The translations under genes were made by a program, and so were the position numbers. Source: Scatophagus argus (Eukaryota; Chordata; Actinopteri; Scatophagidae). Taken from it: a DNA stretch of 64,000 nt. Shown piece by piece: positions 36,514-60,125 of this stretch. Every line of letters begins with the position of its first letter. Position 1 is the stretch's first letter. Under the pieces are notes generated by a model. That model did no database searches. It saw nothing but the letters and a program-made list of their open reading frames with translations, and was not told the origin of the DNA. The stretch spans positions 13,680,318 to 13,744,317 of the forward strand of contig NC_058506.1 in the NCBI RefSeq assembly GCF_020382885.2, written 5' to 3'.

Positions 36514-38450
36514 AATAGGCTAAGCTGGAATCAGAGGAACCCAGCTGCTGAAGCCTGCTTGCCACTCAGCCAAGGAGAGAAGACACACTTAAGAGAGGAG
36601 AGGAGGAGATAACAGGGGAGAGGAAATAATAAAAAAATAAAGCGAAGAACCACTTCTTAAGAAATACAAGCAAATGTAGTGACAGCAGGGTGGTTTCAGT
36701 GAGCTTTTCCCCCTCTTGCAATGAAGTGTGTGTGTGTGTGTGTGTATGTGTTAAGATCAGTGAGCTTCCCCCAGAAAGAGACAAGGGACACTGTAAGTCT
36801 CGGGAAGGCTGGATTTGGAGGGAGCAACGTGGTGAAACTGGAGTGATTTGATTTTGAAGGTGTGGTCCAGCCTCAAGCCTCTGCTCCTAGTTAGAGAGTG
36901 TACACTGCAAGCAGAATTAAAATTTGAGGTTAATGATAGAATGAGGAACAGAAAGGGAGAGTGCTAATGGTCATTTAATTGATTGAGGATAGCAGTAATG
37001 AAGACCATAATTGGCACTTCCACGCATCTCAGAGGATCCAGTCACATTTGACTGCTTTGGCCTCTACACCATAGCTGAGAGAAAGCCAGACAGAGAGAAG
37101 CACAGCTGGAGGGTCTTTGTCAGTACAGTAAAATGTGGCTGATTGTAGTGAAGGTTAATCCAGACCTGTCATACAACCTCAACACCTGCATGCAGGTATG
37201 GTATTTCCTGCTAAACCAGGATATGTCTGATGCCTGTCTGGCAACATGAGAAAATGTTTGGTTTTTTTTTTTTCCAAACAACAAAAACATTCATTATTAT
37301 CTGTATTTGTGTTTTTACTTGTTAAACTCCTGTGAAAAGTTTTCTTTCCTTTTCTGAGGCCATTTTTCAGTTTTGGGAAGACTGATAATAAGCATCGGCA
37401 AAGTCTCCCACCAAACAGATCTGATATCTTATATCAGATGTGGGTGCAAATTCATTTCTGTTTTTGAGCAGTATAACAAATGTGTGAGATTTAATATATC
37501 AAGACTACTCAGTTATTGGAGTAGATAATGCTACACTGACCAACTTTATGGGATTTTACCTTAGAGTATAATTCCATGCATCACTTAAAAAAAAAATTAT
37601 CGAACAAAAATACTGAAAATAGTGTTTGACTCAGGTCTACTTTCATAGCCACGAAGTCGGACATTATTTGGTCCCTGATTGTGACTTTGCAGATACTTTA
37701 TTATCAAGTACCACTGATGACTATTTCACTCCATATCAGTCCTTTTGTGCTCTCCAGTTCATACCACCACAGCTATTTATATTTCCAGAAAATGTTTTTA
37801 ATCACAACACCACTTTTCCTTCTCAGAGTGTGATTTTTTTTTTTTTCTTCAAGGTCACATATCCAACTCATTCCACTTCCACCATCCACAAGTTGAAACA
37901 AAGTGCATGAGGCATACCACCATAAATGACTGTAAAATTTCCATCAGGTTTAAACAACACCTCACTGGTGCGTTATCAAGATCTAACACAGAGGTGGTGT
38001 TCGTGTTTGCATTTTTGCTTTCTCTGAGTTCAGTTTTTGTTTCAATTTGAGACTGTGTCGGGTTGTTCGATCACATGTAAACAACATCTGTGTCCTCTGT
38101 TGTGTCGAATCATATGAAAGTCATAATTCACTCAACACAGTTTGATCATATGGATTTGAAATAATACAGTATGTAGAAGTGGCTACCTTGCTTTCTATTT
38201 ATCCCGTACCTTTTCAGCTAAGCTTATACAACTTATGTCTGCAGCTGGTGTTTCTGTATTTGTGTGAATCATCTAATCATTTTTTTCCAGCTACTCTTTT
38301 CTGTTGCTGCTGTGGTGCTCACTACAATTCACTGTGTTAAGTGGTACAGCTGCAGTGTTTTAGTGTTGGAGCAACTGTAGTAAATACATAATCAGTTAAA
38401 CACAAATGACTCATCTTCCATCAATAAAAGTGTTTCAAAGGCCATTGCTT
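36514..38450 (+). other. SMG6 3' UTR with two poly(A) signals
   Basis: Non-coding sequence after the SMG6 stop. A proximal AATAAA lies at 36636-36641, about 125 bases past the stop, and a distal one at 38423-38428, followed by a TG-containing stretch. Either could end the mRNA, giving UTRs of roughly 0.15 or 1.9 kb. A (TG)n tract lies at 36726-36745. Confidence 0.5.
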
Positions 38451-40900
38451 CTATCTCATTAATGTGAAAATGAAGAATGTGATATTAATGTATTAAAAGG
38501 GCCTTTTTCTGAAGAAGACATCTTGACTTATCATTGGAAAGGCACAGACGATAATAACATTAACAGTGTTTGTGTGTGTGTGTGTCAGGGAGTCTGTGTG
38601 CACAATACCTCGACCTTGAAACTGAAGCAGTGGTTTTATTTTTGCCATTTACAGCCCAGCCATACTTATTCTTTCAGTCAAAGTATCTGCTGTGAAAAAG
38701 GCCCTACAGTGTTGTTGTGCACAAAAAGATTTTCTTAACATTCATATTCACTTATTCTGTTATTCTTCACAAGTATAAAAGCACAAAGTCAGATCATTAA
38801 CAACTTTTCATTTTCCCATCTTTTTAGGTTCACTGAATATGTCATGGTCCCACGTTTTGCTTGCATTGAGACGAGAATGTTTGCAAAAATTTAATGTAAT
38901 AAAACCCATTGAGTAACAACAAAACATATAGGCCTGCTACCAATAATGAATATGAAATATCTGCTGAAAGTCACATCTACGTCATTGCCTTTACATGTCT
39001 GCCCTCGTGTGGTAGCGGAGGACAACAGTGGGAGTGATGGAGCCAAGGAGCCAGTGCTTTTGGATGTAGCGCTACAGTAAAGCTTCTGATGTCTTGATAA
39101 ACTGACGAAACAGACAATCATGAGGAAATCTATAGGTCGACCATACTGTAGTGACCAAGGTGACATCAGTGGAAAAAAAACATAATTAGTGACCATGATC
39201 ATTATCTAGACATGCCTCAGAAGACTGAAAAGTCCCGGTTCATTCCTGATATTCTATTCTTAGTACTGACAAATGGTAATGTTTCAAATTCACAGTGTTA
39301 ATGAAGAGCAAGGCCCACAGAGTCAGTCAGCACAGCAGCATAACATCAGTGCGTGGAGGCTTAATGCTGTTCACCGTTGCGTGATATAACTCACTCTACC
39401 ATAACAAGCAGCTTTTGTTGAGACTTTTTCAGCATGTAGCATCTGTACGCAAGCACCAGTATCACAATCACAGAGTTCAAGTTGGAATAAACCTCTATGA
39501 TTATATTCAAGGGGATTCGTGTATTTACATTACATATTGCTGTATATAGTTCCTACACGTCCGGAACAGAAAGTTCTGCAGCCCATCCATCCTTACCATT
39601 TCCTTCAGTATACATCTGCGCCTGGATACAGACCACACAGGCAGGACCTGATTCCCATCATCATGACAACAGGGCAACCAAGCAACCAATGAAAGCCCTC
39701 TGAGCCTCGTTCTGCAAGCTGATTGGTTTCTCAGCCTGCAGCCTGTTGTGGAATGCCCATCTTTAACCTCTCTGATGCCATGCACGTTACATACATCCCA
39801 TATTTTCTCGATGCAGATTACACCTACATGTGTAATCCTCTGAGGTATGGTGTCACATTAATACTGACGTGATAACAAGTGGTTTTTCATGCTAGAAGTA
39901 CAGAACATTCCTTTGAATATAGAAGAAATATGTTTCAGATAAACAAATGTTTCATATGCTTCCCTGGTGTAACCCTTATAATAATAATAATAATAATAAT
40001 AATGATGATGATGATTGATTAAACAGTGACATCTGTAGCACATGAATGGATTTAGAGCAGACGTGTTAAGGCCCCTTGAAATTATGTATGGGAATTGCAA
40101 ATTGTTTACCTTATTATTAAACCCTATTTCATATTAACCATGTAATATCAAGTCATGTCACTTCAGGTCGTGGGCTGCAAGGTGTACTCATCACATGCTT
40201 TTGTACAAACTGACAGGTCCATCTAATCATATTATATCGTAATTATATTTCAGGACATAATCAGACTTTATTGTTTAGTCTGCACTATTAGGGTTTACTA
40301 GAATAAATTACGGTGTTTTGATGGGAAAACACACACACACACGTCTCCTGACATAAGGGACAATAACCGATGAACTGCACATTGTCGTCCCTGGACAGCC
40401 TCATGTTGGTTGGACCTTGACCATCTTTCCTGACATGTTGGGAAAGTCTGCTATTGCTTTAGGATAGATAAAATAGTTTTTAACATAATCTGTGAGTTAA
40501 CGACGGACTATTTATAGTATAGGCCAGATTAAGACGCAAACTGTTAATCAGGTTAGGAGCTCAGTGACTGAAAGTGTATAAGGCTAAACACATTCACACA
40601 CACCGGGATCTCGGAAGGGAAATGTCTAATACTTGGTCACTCCCTGTTTTAAAATGGAGCTGGACGCATGTTGTGTTGACAGTCATTATGTGTATGTCCA
40701 TCTCTATCCACAGCACACTCTTATGCTCGCTGTTCTTGGATGGCACAGCGGCACCAAACTCAGAGATTAGGGAGGGGGCAACATTGGTAGGGCACAGCTG
40801 ATCAGAAAGACTCTCCAAACCTGTCACACGTGTACTGTCGTCTCAGTGTAAGCTGACTGTACTGCTCTGACTGTGTTTTTCGATTTGTTTGCTCCCTGAT
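38451..40900. other. Spacer between SMG6 and TAOK1
   Basis: AT-rich DNA with no gene recognised. An (ATA)n/(ATG)n trinucleotide repeat lies at 39977-40015. Confidence 0.5.
39977..40015. repeat. (ATA)n-(ATG)n microsatellite
   Basis: About eight ATA units followed by several ATG units. Confidence 0.9.
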
Positions 40901-41390
40901 TCCTTCACGACAGAAGGGAGGCGATTCTCCTCGCCGCCATTATTAGGGAACTGCCTATCGAAAAAGAGAAACTTTGCTAGCTACTGCCTAACGTTAGCAG
41001 CTAGCTAGTTGCCAGTAGCCTGTCTGCCTACCAGTTTGTTGTGACAGTTAACGCTTGACAGTCGTTAGCCAGATCAGCTTACTTTACGATGATATTAATT
41101 ATTTTTGCGGTCGACCAGTATACGTGATATAAACAACGGTTATTGCTGAAGTGGACAATTTAGCTACAACTCTGTGTGACCGTCTGCACTGGGTAGGGCG
41201 ATTGTGCGGATAGATTAGCGAATTAGCATTGCTAAATTGTTAGCTAGCGAATTCACACTTTGATTTTTCCGGACTGCAGTGCCTCGTCTGTGATTTAGCG
41301 TCAGCCACTTACTCTGTCGTGGTCAGAGTGACTGGATTAATCTGCTGCTTATACCTCTCTTCTCAACCTGTCTGGATTCATCTTGACCAG
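40900..41390 (+). promoter_or_regulatory. Likely TAOK1 promoter and non-coding first exon
   Basis: A change to CpG-containing sequence, a YY1-type GCCGCCATTAT at 40933-40943 and repeated GTTAGC motifs mark this as a TATA-less promoter. A strong donor, GACCAG|GTGAGT, closes a candidate 5' UTR exon at 41390. The coding exons of TAOK1 start 7.9 kb downstream behind a clear acceptor, which requires an upstream non-coding exon such as this one. The linkage is inferred, not observed. Confidence 0.55.
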
Positions 41391-44300
41391 GTGAGTTGGT
41401 CGCTAACTCTAGCTTTCTGCTAACTAACGATTGGCTACGCTAGATTTGTTCGCCAACTTTACATGGTGCAGTGAAGCTTGATATCAACATAAGTTAGCTC
41501 GCGAGCTAGCCAGCTAGCGTTAGATTGGTTGCTATTTGCCAGATAACCAAAAAGTTGCTGTCACAACTTGTATGGTCTGTCGCATCGACAGATTTTAGTC
41601 TGCTTTACTTGGTAACTTCAGTGATTCATTGTTACGGCGTTTGTTTTAAATATCAAAGTAACGTATCAGAAAATACTAACAAGGTACGTTGAGCAGGGCT
41701 AGCGAGCTAATTTTTCAGTGGTTTGGTTTGTTGTAAATAGTGAGAATAGATTTGCTACCCTAGAAGCGTTAGCTAGCTGCGTTAGCTTGCTAATCCGCTT
41801 TATGCAACTATCGTTGCAAGCAGTGCCACTCCCTCGTTTTTGTTTTTGTCCAATGTGGCTGTAGGTTAAGTGAAACTCGGCTGTGGATGTATCTGTTCTG
41901 GAAGTTTGGTTAGCTTATCTGGAAAGGACATTATGAGTCATATACTGTCTGAATTGCTAGCAGTATGACGGTAGGTGACATTGGTCAAGCCTCTTTCAAT
42001 GTCTGTCGCGCGTACATGTCCTGACATTGTGTTTACAAGCAGCATTAGGCAGGAGAGTGTGACAAATCACTGTGATGATCATTGTGTAACGTTAAACGAC
42101 AAGCACGGTTCGCATCCATCTGCTGGTGATGGCTGTTTTTGTGCACTGACGTGAGTCGCATTCCTCAGTTTTCTGTGTTGATATTGCGTAACACTGGCTA
42201 TCTCTCAGCAAGCTACTCTTCTGCTTGGCTTATCTGTGACTTCGCCGCTTAACTATGCATGACACAGTGGATCAGCTACACAAGGATTTAACATAACACT
42301 TTGGATATGGTAAAATCGCGCACAATGTCACTGACATCAATTTACGGTGCTCTCTGTAAGGGTGATCTGTCAAATTTGATGGTTTAATGGATGATACACC
42401 CAAATACATACACATGCTTCATATTTTTGCAGTGTATACTGGCTTTGACAAAGAAGTACTGCAGTATGAGCAGTCCAACTGTCTTTGTTGGTGTCTTTAG
42501 ATCGTGATGAGCAGACTGTCCATATCATAAATGCAGCCTGGGGGCTGATTCTGAAAGGCAGGTACAACTTGTCCTATTACTCTGGTATCACAGATTTCTG
42601 CTAGGATGCTTGTTCTTGTTTTCCTGTGTTCTCTGTAACTAGTTCTGATCTGCACTCTCCTGCCATTTGTTCTTCGATATCTGCATTTTTCTTAGAACAG
42701 CACTGTGTCCACAGGCTGAAACAGTTCCTCGTCTTTACTTTCAAGGACTTGCTGCTAGCTGATGATGAGAGGTACGCAGCTGTTATTGACTGTGAACAAC
42801 TCAGTGCAAGAAAAGCCTGTGCAAAGTTGGGTTTTGTGTGTGTGTGTGTACACCAGTGTTTTATAGGGGGAACTGAATATGGGTTCACTGCAAAATGGAT
42901 TTAAGTGTCTCCCAGGAAAAATGGATTAGACAATCGAGCAAAGCCTGCCCTGCTTGCTAAAGTCTAGATCCAGTCAGTCATTGACAGTCAGCCACTGCAG
43001 AAGAAGTGCTGGTTCCACAATACGATCCACTGCAGTACTGCCACCATAACTTTAGTTGTTAGTAATTTGAATTATGTAATGTACTTATGAATGGCTCTAT
43101 TTGGATTACTGATTTTAATGGAACAGTGATTTTATTGTACTGAATCACATTTTTTAGCTGATAAAACTAATGGCTAATCTAACAGCTAACTGTCTAACAG
43201 AAAACTGTCTTGACCAACCCAGCTGACAGTGACCACTTCAATGACATGGTAATTAAAAATAGTGAGGTAATACAGTCATAGATGTCTTTCTTTTAAAGGA
43301 GTCCCCTTAGGTTGACTGCTGAACAGCTGGAAACCAGTCACGTATTTGATGAGTCAGAGCGAGAGCAGAAGAAAAAGGGGAAGGATACGGGCATACAAAA
43401 AAATGATTCCAGGTGATGGACGGAGGACACATACTGTCCACGCAATGAAAAATGTCCTCAATAGTTAGCGTCTGTTGTTGTTGTTTTTTTTTTTTGTTTG
43501 TTTTTTGATACTATGGAATGCACATCAGTATTTCAGTCCCTTGATCTTTATCAGTTTCAGTATTAAATTTTTGGTGGTGAAGTCGAGCTGTAAATTGATT
43601 GTAATGATTCTGTCTCAGGTCCAAGTTACTCTTACATGCATTCTGATTTGACAGACCACATCCAGTGAGATGGCTGTGTGAACATGGGTCTTTGGATGCC
43701 TGTACGTTGAAGGTGCCATAGAGACATTGTCTTCTTTCACGAAGTGTGCCTTGTTGGTATGTTGTTGATGTTTCTGACATTTATACCAACAGGAAGAGTG
43801 TAAATGGGGCTCTCTGACTGAAATGGGATGGGTCAAATCCTCTTTGTTTGGTCACTCCATTCCCCTCTTCTGTCACCATCATCTCTATATCACCACAAAT
43901 CTGATGTCGATGACGTTGGGTAGCTCGAGAGCTTTCATTTCCTCCACTCAGTGAAAACCACAATCTGTAATCAGTCTGGGAAGAAGGAACATAGACACCC
44001 CACCCTCCATCTTAAAGGATAGAAACATAGTGTGTGGGCCATTTGAACAACGGTACACATGTATGTCATGAAACTAACATTGTTTCTGAACAAACAGCTT
44101 TGTCAGAGTGTTGTTTTCAGTGAACTGGGCCTTGGACTGATGATTTCAAAATAGGGAATAGGGATGCACATACCTGATGGCTAACAAATCCAGTATTGAA
44201 TACAGTGTACTGTCTGATATAAACACATCATATGCTGCTTCACTGTTTTCATTTTCTTTTTAAAATTAGTGAAAATTATGTCCGTATGTAATTTAAATAT

Positions 44301-47300
44301 GTATTGTAGCAACTTAAAGCCAATGAGGGGCAGCATATTTGTTCCAAATAACTGCCACACTCGGCATAGCGCAGCTTAGCCGCGTCTGGGAAAAGAACAG
44401 AGTCTGACTTCCACTTATTGTTTTTGATTGAATATTTATTGTACACTGCTGCTGTTCTTCAGTGTTCTAAATGCAAGAATCCATAACCATTGTCCACAAA
44501 TCTCCATACAGCCAAATATTTCACCAATACAATGACGCAGCCTTTGCTTAGCATAGCAGTCAAAAAAAAAAACTCATCATCGGTCCCCTGAGTGAAAGTT
44601 CCTACCTATGTTGTAAGTGACCCAAAGACACCCGCTGGACCAATGTGGTGTGCTACATATGTTTATAAGGGCAGATGTAACTGATTTTTAATATTTTAAT
44701 CCTAAAAATGCAAACACCAGATGATTCAGTCAAGATGCAGGACCATACTCTTGGCATTTATACTAAACAGTTTCAGTTAGTAATTCCAGTGACCTGGAAT
44801 CTCAGGTGATCAAACATGACTTCAGCGGAAAAAAAAAACATGGAGGTGGACTGTTGTTGTCAGCTGGGTGTACACGTGTGTGCTGTGTTTTGCAGTGAAG
44901 TGTGGCTTATAGATTTTGCTGCCTGAGATTTTCCTGAAATTCTTTTATATATTTGTTCTGTCTTGTACACCGTTTCTGTGCAATTCGATAAACCTGAAGA
45001 CAGCAGGATAGCTCCAGGATTGCTTCTCTATAGCTGACCCTGTGCAGCTAAGAGAGTTTCACTATGAGAATCAATAAAGTATTTGATTATTTATCATCCC
45101 TCTCCATTTCTCTCCCCCGCTCTCTCACTCATTGCTCTGTGACACCCCTTTGCAACTCAGCTTTGTGTATTGCCTGCCTCTTCATTAGGCTGCTCTGTGA
45201 TTTTATAGTGTAGAGAAAATCAATTCACGTAATACAGCGAGAGGGAATCCATTTTCTCTAGAAGCAAAGCAAAACAACTTTCGGTGCATTTGTTGAACAC
45301 ACTGTTCTTTGTGATATTGTGTGTACATGCATGCATGCATGCTTGTGTGTGTGTGTGTGTACCCACATCTTGCAGTCCAGTCCGTCTCTTCCAGATTCGG
45401 TCTTGTGACTTAGTGTTCAGTCCTCTGTTTCGTTGTGTGTGTGTGTGTGAGAGAGAGTACTGTATTATGCTACAAGAACTGTACACTCAGTCCAACCGGA
45501 GCCAAGTCTAGTTTAATACTTCTTAGAGAAAATAAAGTGATATATGGATAATTGCCTTCTCCTCATGTATGGTACCAATGATATGACATTTTTGTCTGTC
45601 AAAAAGAAGTCCATAATCTCTCTCTTCATGCACACCTGAATGTAAGCAAAGGCTAAAATGAAGTAAACAAAGATGGTTATATATTAATATTCCATAGCAA
45701 TTACATTTGCTGTGTTAAAACAGTCAAAATGTCTGATGAGCAGAAGGTCTGTAAAAAATATCATTTATTTTGGAATGCACAAGTCAAATAAGATTTGGGT
45801 TAGCAAGATTTATTAAGAAAACACAACAAGTTTAAAGTATAAGATGGAGTTTTGTGAGCGATAAGAAAAAGAAAATCGAATATTTTGCTCTCAAGTCCAC
45901 ATTTGTGTAGAAATTATAACCAGACTGTTTTATTTATACACTGAAAATAAATTGATTTAATCACTCAGAAAGGGACAATCAGTATTTTTACATTGTTTAG
46001 ATCAGTACTTTACTTAAAATTTATGACATAGATAATCACTGGCAAATGTATTTTCAGTGTGGATCAAGTAAAATAAATGAAAGGATTTAGTTTCTCATGA
46101 GCATACTCATACATGGCCATGTAAACAGAAAATATAAAATGGCAGAATAACAATGTTGGATGATGTTTGGTGTTGGGTTACATTGCCATAACAGCATTTT
46201 TTGTTGCTGCTCTGTTCCACAGTAGACACACATTTAATGCTTAAGTTCCCACTCCAGCACTTCTGCTACATCTCCACACTGAGATGGGGGTGAACCATCA
46301 TAATGTAAGCTTTGTTTTCCATGTCTGCTCTTTTCTTTAATGAGCGCTATATGTGAAATTACTTTTTTTTTTTTTTTTCTCCAGCTATTTGTCTATCATC
46401 TTGTCTATGTGTGTATCTCTTTCACTGACTGAAGTCCAACCCCCTCAAAGTTTATTAATACTTGAACATGTCACATGGCCAAACTGTGCCAAAGTGGACA
46501 CTGCGCACCGCTGGGGCCAAAGCAATACACAAGCCAAGCGTGAAATAGATTGAATAAACAGTTCTTGAGATATTTAGGGCACATACAGATTCCTTGCTCT
46601 ATAGTAAGAAATATTGGTTGCCTGAAAAGGAGCAACAGACCACACCTGCGCCTTCTTAAAATGTTCAAAGACTCCACACACTCTTTTCTCACTGGGAACA
46701 AGTGGAAACGATACCAGCATTTAGAGAAAAAAAAAGACTATATGGAGGCCGACTTTAAGTCTTTCTGTCTTTCACACAAAGTGAACCAAAAACCTCAACC
46801 AATTGTAGGTTTATAAATAAGTCTCTCTCACACTGTTCTTTAAATGTATGGAATGTAAAATTTCTCAATTTTCACCATTTACCTTATAGTGTGAGCCCAT
46901 AATATCTTTTAAAAGCTGTTGTTTTATTCTTATATCTTGTATGGATGGATTTAGTGGCATTAACCTTTGTGCTTCTTCAAAGCATCTTTAAACAGTTACA
47001 GGGCTTCAGCAGCATGTGTAACAATGTTTATCAAATAATACTGCGAGTATTGTGACACACACTCTGTTCACTATAATACAAAATAAAAATATTGAATCTC
47101 TGTTTATATTACAGAAGTTTGTTCCCAGCCGCAGTTTTTCTTTTCTCTCTGTTAAGATGTTTGTTGTCCTTGAGGGCTTGTGTTTCTTTGTATGAGTTTC
47201 ACTCTTGTTTTTCTTTCTTTTTTTTCCCCCAGTCAGCTGGATAGCTTTTTAAGCAGGACAAAACCTTGTGACATTCAGCCAGCAGTGTGATTTTGGTACA

Positions 47301-49188
47301 GCAGCCACAGCCGGCTAAGGCTGGAGGTGCTGCCGACCCAAAGATAAACTGGAAAAAGAAAATAGTTTTCCCACTGAGCGTTTCTCTCATGATATCAGTG
47401 TGGTGTTTGGGTGTGAACGGGTTTGTTGTCAATTTCAGACTGGCTGAAGGCAAGACAAAGACATGATTTTGAAAATGGTTGAGTCATCCTTTAAATTCCT
47501 TTTGTACTCGTCTGAACTGGAGGAGAATTCTTTTTACATTTCATTTTTATATTTACTTTCCACACTTTAGATGTCGCCCTTGTGTGTGATCACCAATTTG
47601 ATCCCTCAAAAAAAACAGAACTGTACAGTAATTCAGTATCATTGTTCATTTATTTTCAACATAATTGAACAACATCTAAAAAAGTGTATTTTCAGTGGAA
47701 TTACTTGACACGTGACTTTGAATAGAGAGGCCACATCGTGAGGTGCTCTTGAGCAAGAGCCTTAACTCTCCAATGTTACAATGGAGTCGCTCAGTAAGCA
47801 ACAGATCAGACTGGTTACATTGTCCATATGATCTGAATTTGCTAAATGATACATTGAGCATAGATTTAAGACGTGTTTGACATTTCCTACAAGACAAATA
47901 CTGTGCGTTTCTATCTCATCTTGAACATCTCCGTGTATATTCATAGAACAAGCTTAATTATATAACTGTCAGCCATTTACAGACAGAATTAAAAGTCACA
48001 ACCTCGAAATTGTTTCACAAATTACTGTAACTTTAAAAAGCTGAGACAAAAATTACATTCAAAACGCTCTAAATGCATAGGATTAATCTCACGTGCATGT
48101 TACATGAATTAGCTGAAGCAAAATTGATGTATCCCCTTTTGAATACACAATAAAAATTGACCTCAGGTCCTCTAATTGATCATCCAATGCTGCTCAACCC
48201 TCATTACTGAAGGCCAGCTCATAGCAGTGGACATAAAATCAATCCTTGAGCTTTAATATTTGCGTTGCCCAGTCATTCCAGTTTCTGAAGCAATCTGAAT
48301 TGATGATCCTACAGTTAGCTGATTATATTAGGGTCAGCACTTGAAGGTGTGACAAGTGGCTAAATCACTGTGTTTGAAGTACTTCAGGATAGGGTTGTTA
48401 GAATACCAGTACCAGCGTAAGAAACCCCTCGAATACGGGCTGCAATGCTTAATCAGGTCTTGACTAGTACGCAAGTCTAGAATACCATGTAATTTATTAA
48501 TTAAAAATGGAACTGCAGCATCTAGTACACCTGTATGTAACGTAAAGATTTTTCACTGCACAGTTAGCCAATATCCATAAACAACAACTGGCCTGTGTTA
48601 CTTCGAGCACATCTCTATAACATAGCAATCTGTACAGGGTCACAGGTCATCCAAGATTTAATCGATCATGGATGGCTTCCTTCTCTGACTGATTAAAAGA
48701 ATAAATATGACATGCTAATAGGGTGTCCAGATATACTAAGGTGGCTGTTGATAAACCCGGGAGGCCTGCGCATGTAAAGGCTAATGAAAACTGGAACTTT
48801 TGTAGCAGTAGCTTTTTTAAAATGTCTGGATGTAGCCAGATGTTGTGGATGAACATGGGAAATTACTGAAGTCACTAATTACAGATTAGTTCCAGTCCAG
48901 CCAGAGTTGTTCTGGAGCCCTGTGGCGTCGTCATCCATTTGCTCAATGTCTTGTTCTTTAGTATGTGTTGTGGTTGGAATTCACAAAGCACAGACTTTAA
49001 TAAAATGTGACTTGTGTGGATCAAGATTTGGATTTGGATTTGTGTTGCAGCATCAAAAGTCGTGTTGAGATTTCCTCTTCTTCCTTTAAACTTGAATCAG
49101 AGTCTTGTGCACACTGTCCTGTATCAGGGTGTTTGATCTTGTCCTTGCTAACAGCCTTGCCTTTCTGTCTCCCCTTCTGTCTATCTAG
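41391..49188 (+). other. Presumed TAOK1 intron 1
   Basis: No other gene is recognised across this 7.8 kb. Its first 500 bases are dense in GTTAGC/GCTAAC motifs. The rest is AT-rich with short repeats (CATG repeats and TG at about 45,325-45,360). The 3' end has a good polypyrimidine tract and AG at 49187-49188. Confidence 0.5.
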
Positions 49189-49271
49189 ATGCCCATGTGC
49201 TGGTTCCTCAGGCACATCCATTGCCGCAGATGAATCTTCAACTGCTTTGGCGTAGCTCAGCACCCAGATAG
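49189..49271 (+). promoter_or_regulatory. Two overlapping uORFs in TAOK1 5' UTR
   Basis: If the exon begins at the acceptor ending 49188, its leader contains uORF1 at 49189-49233 (14 codons, MPMCWFLRH...) and uORF2 at 49230-49271 (13 codons, MNLQLLWRS...). The stop of the first overlaps the start of the second as ATGA. Both end before the main ATG at 49316. They could lower translation of TAOK1. This depends on the exon start being right. Confidence 0.4.
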
Positions 49272-49315
49272 TCCCATCCCCGTTGCGTGGGTGATAAGGG
49301 ACTACATTCACCAGG

Positions 49316-60125
<10,810 letters not shown>

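Noticed and set aside
37414..37440. Short inverted repeat ATCTGATA...TATCAGAT in the SMG6 3' UTR
   Set aside because: An 8-bp stem in AT-rich sequence is expected by chance.
43511..46816. Open frames of 60-90 codons in the presumed TAOK1 intron 1
   Set aside because: They show no similarity to known proteins or transposons and no codon bias visible by eye.
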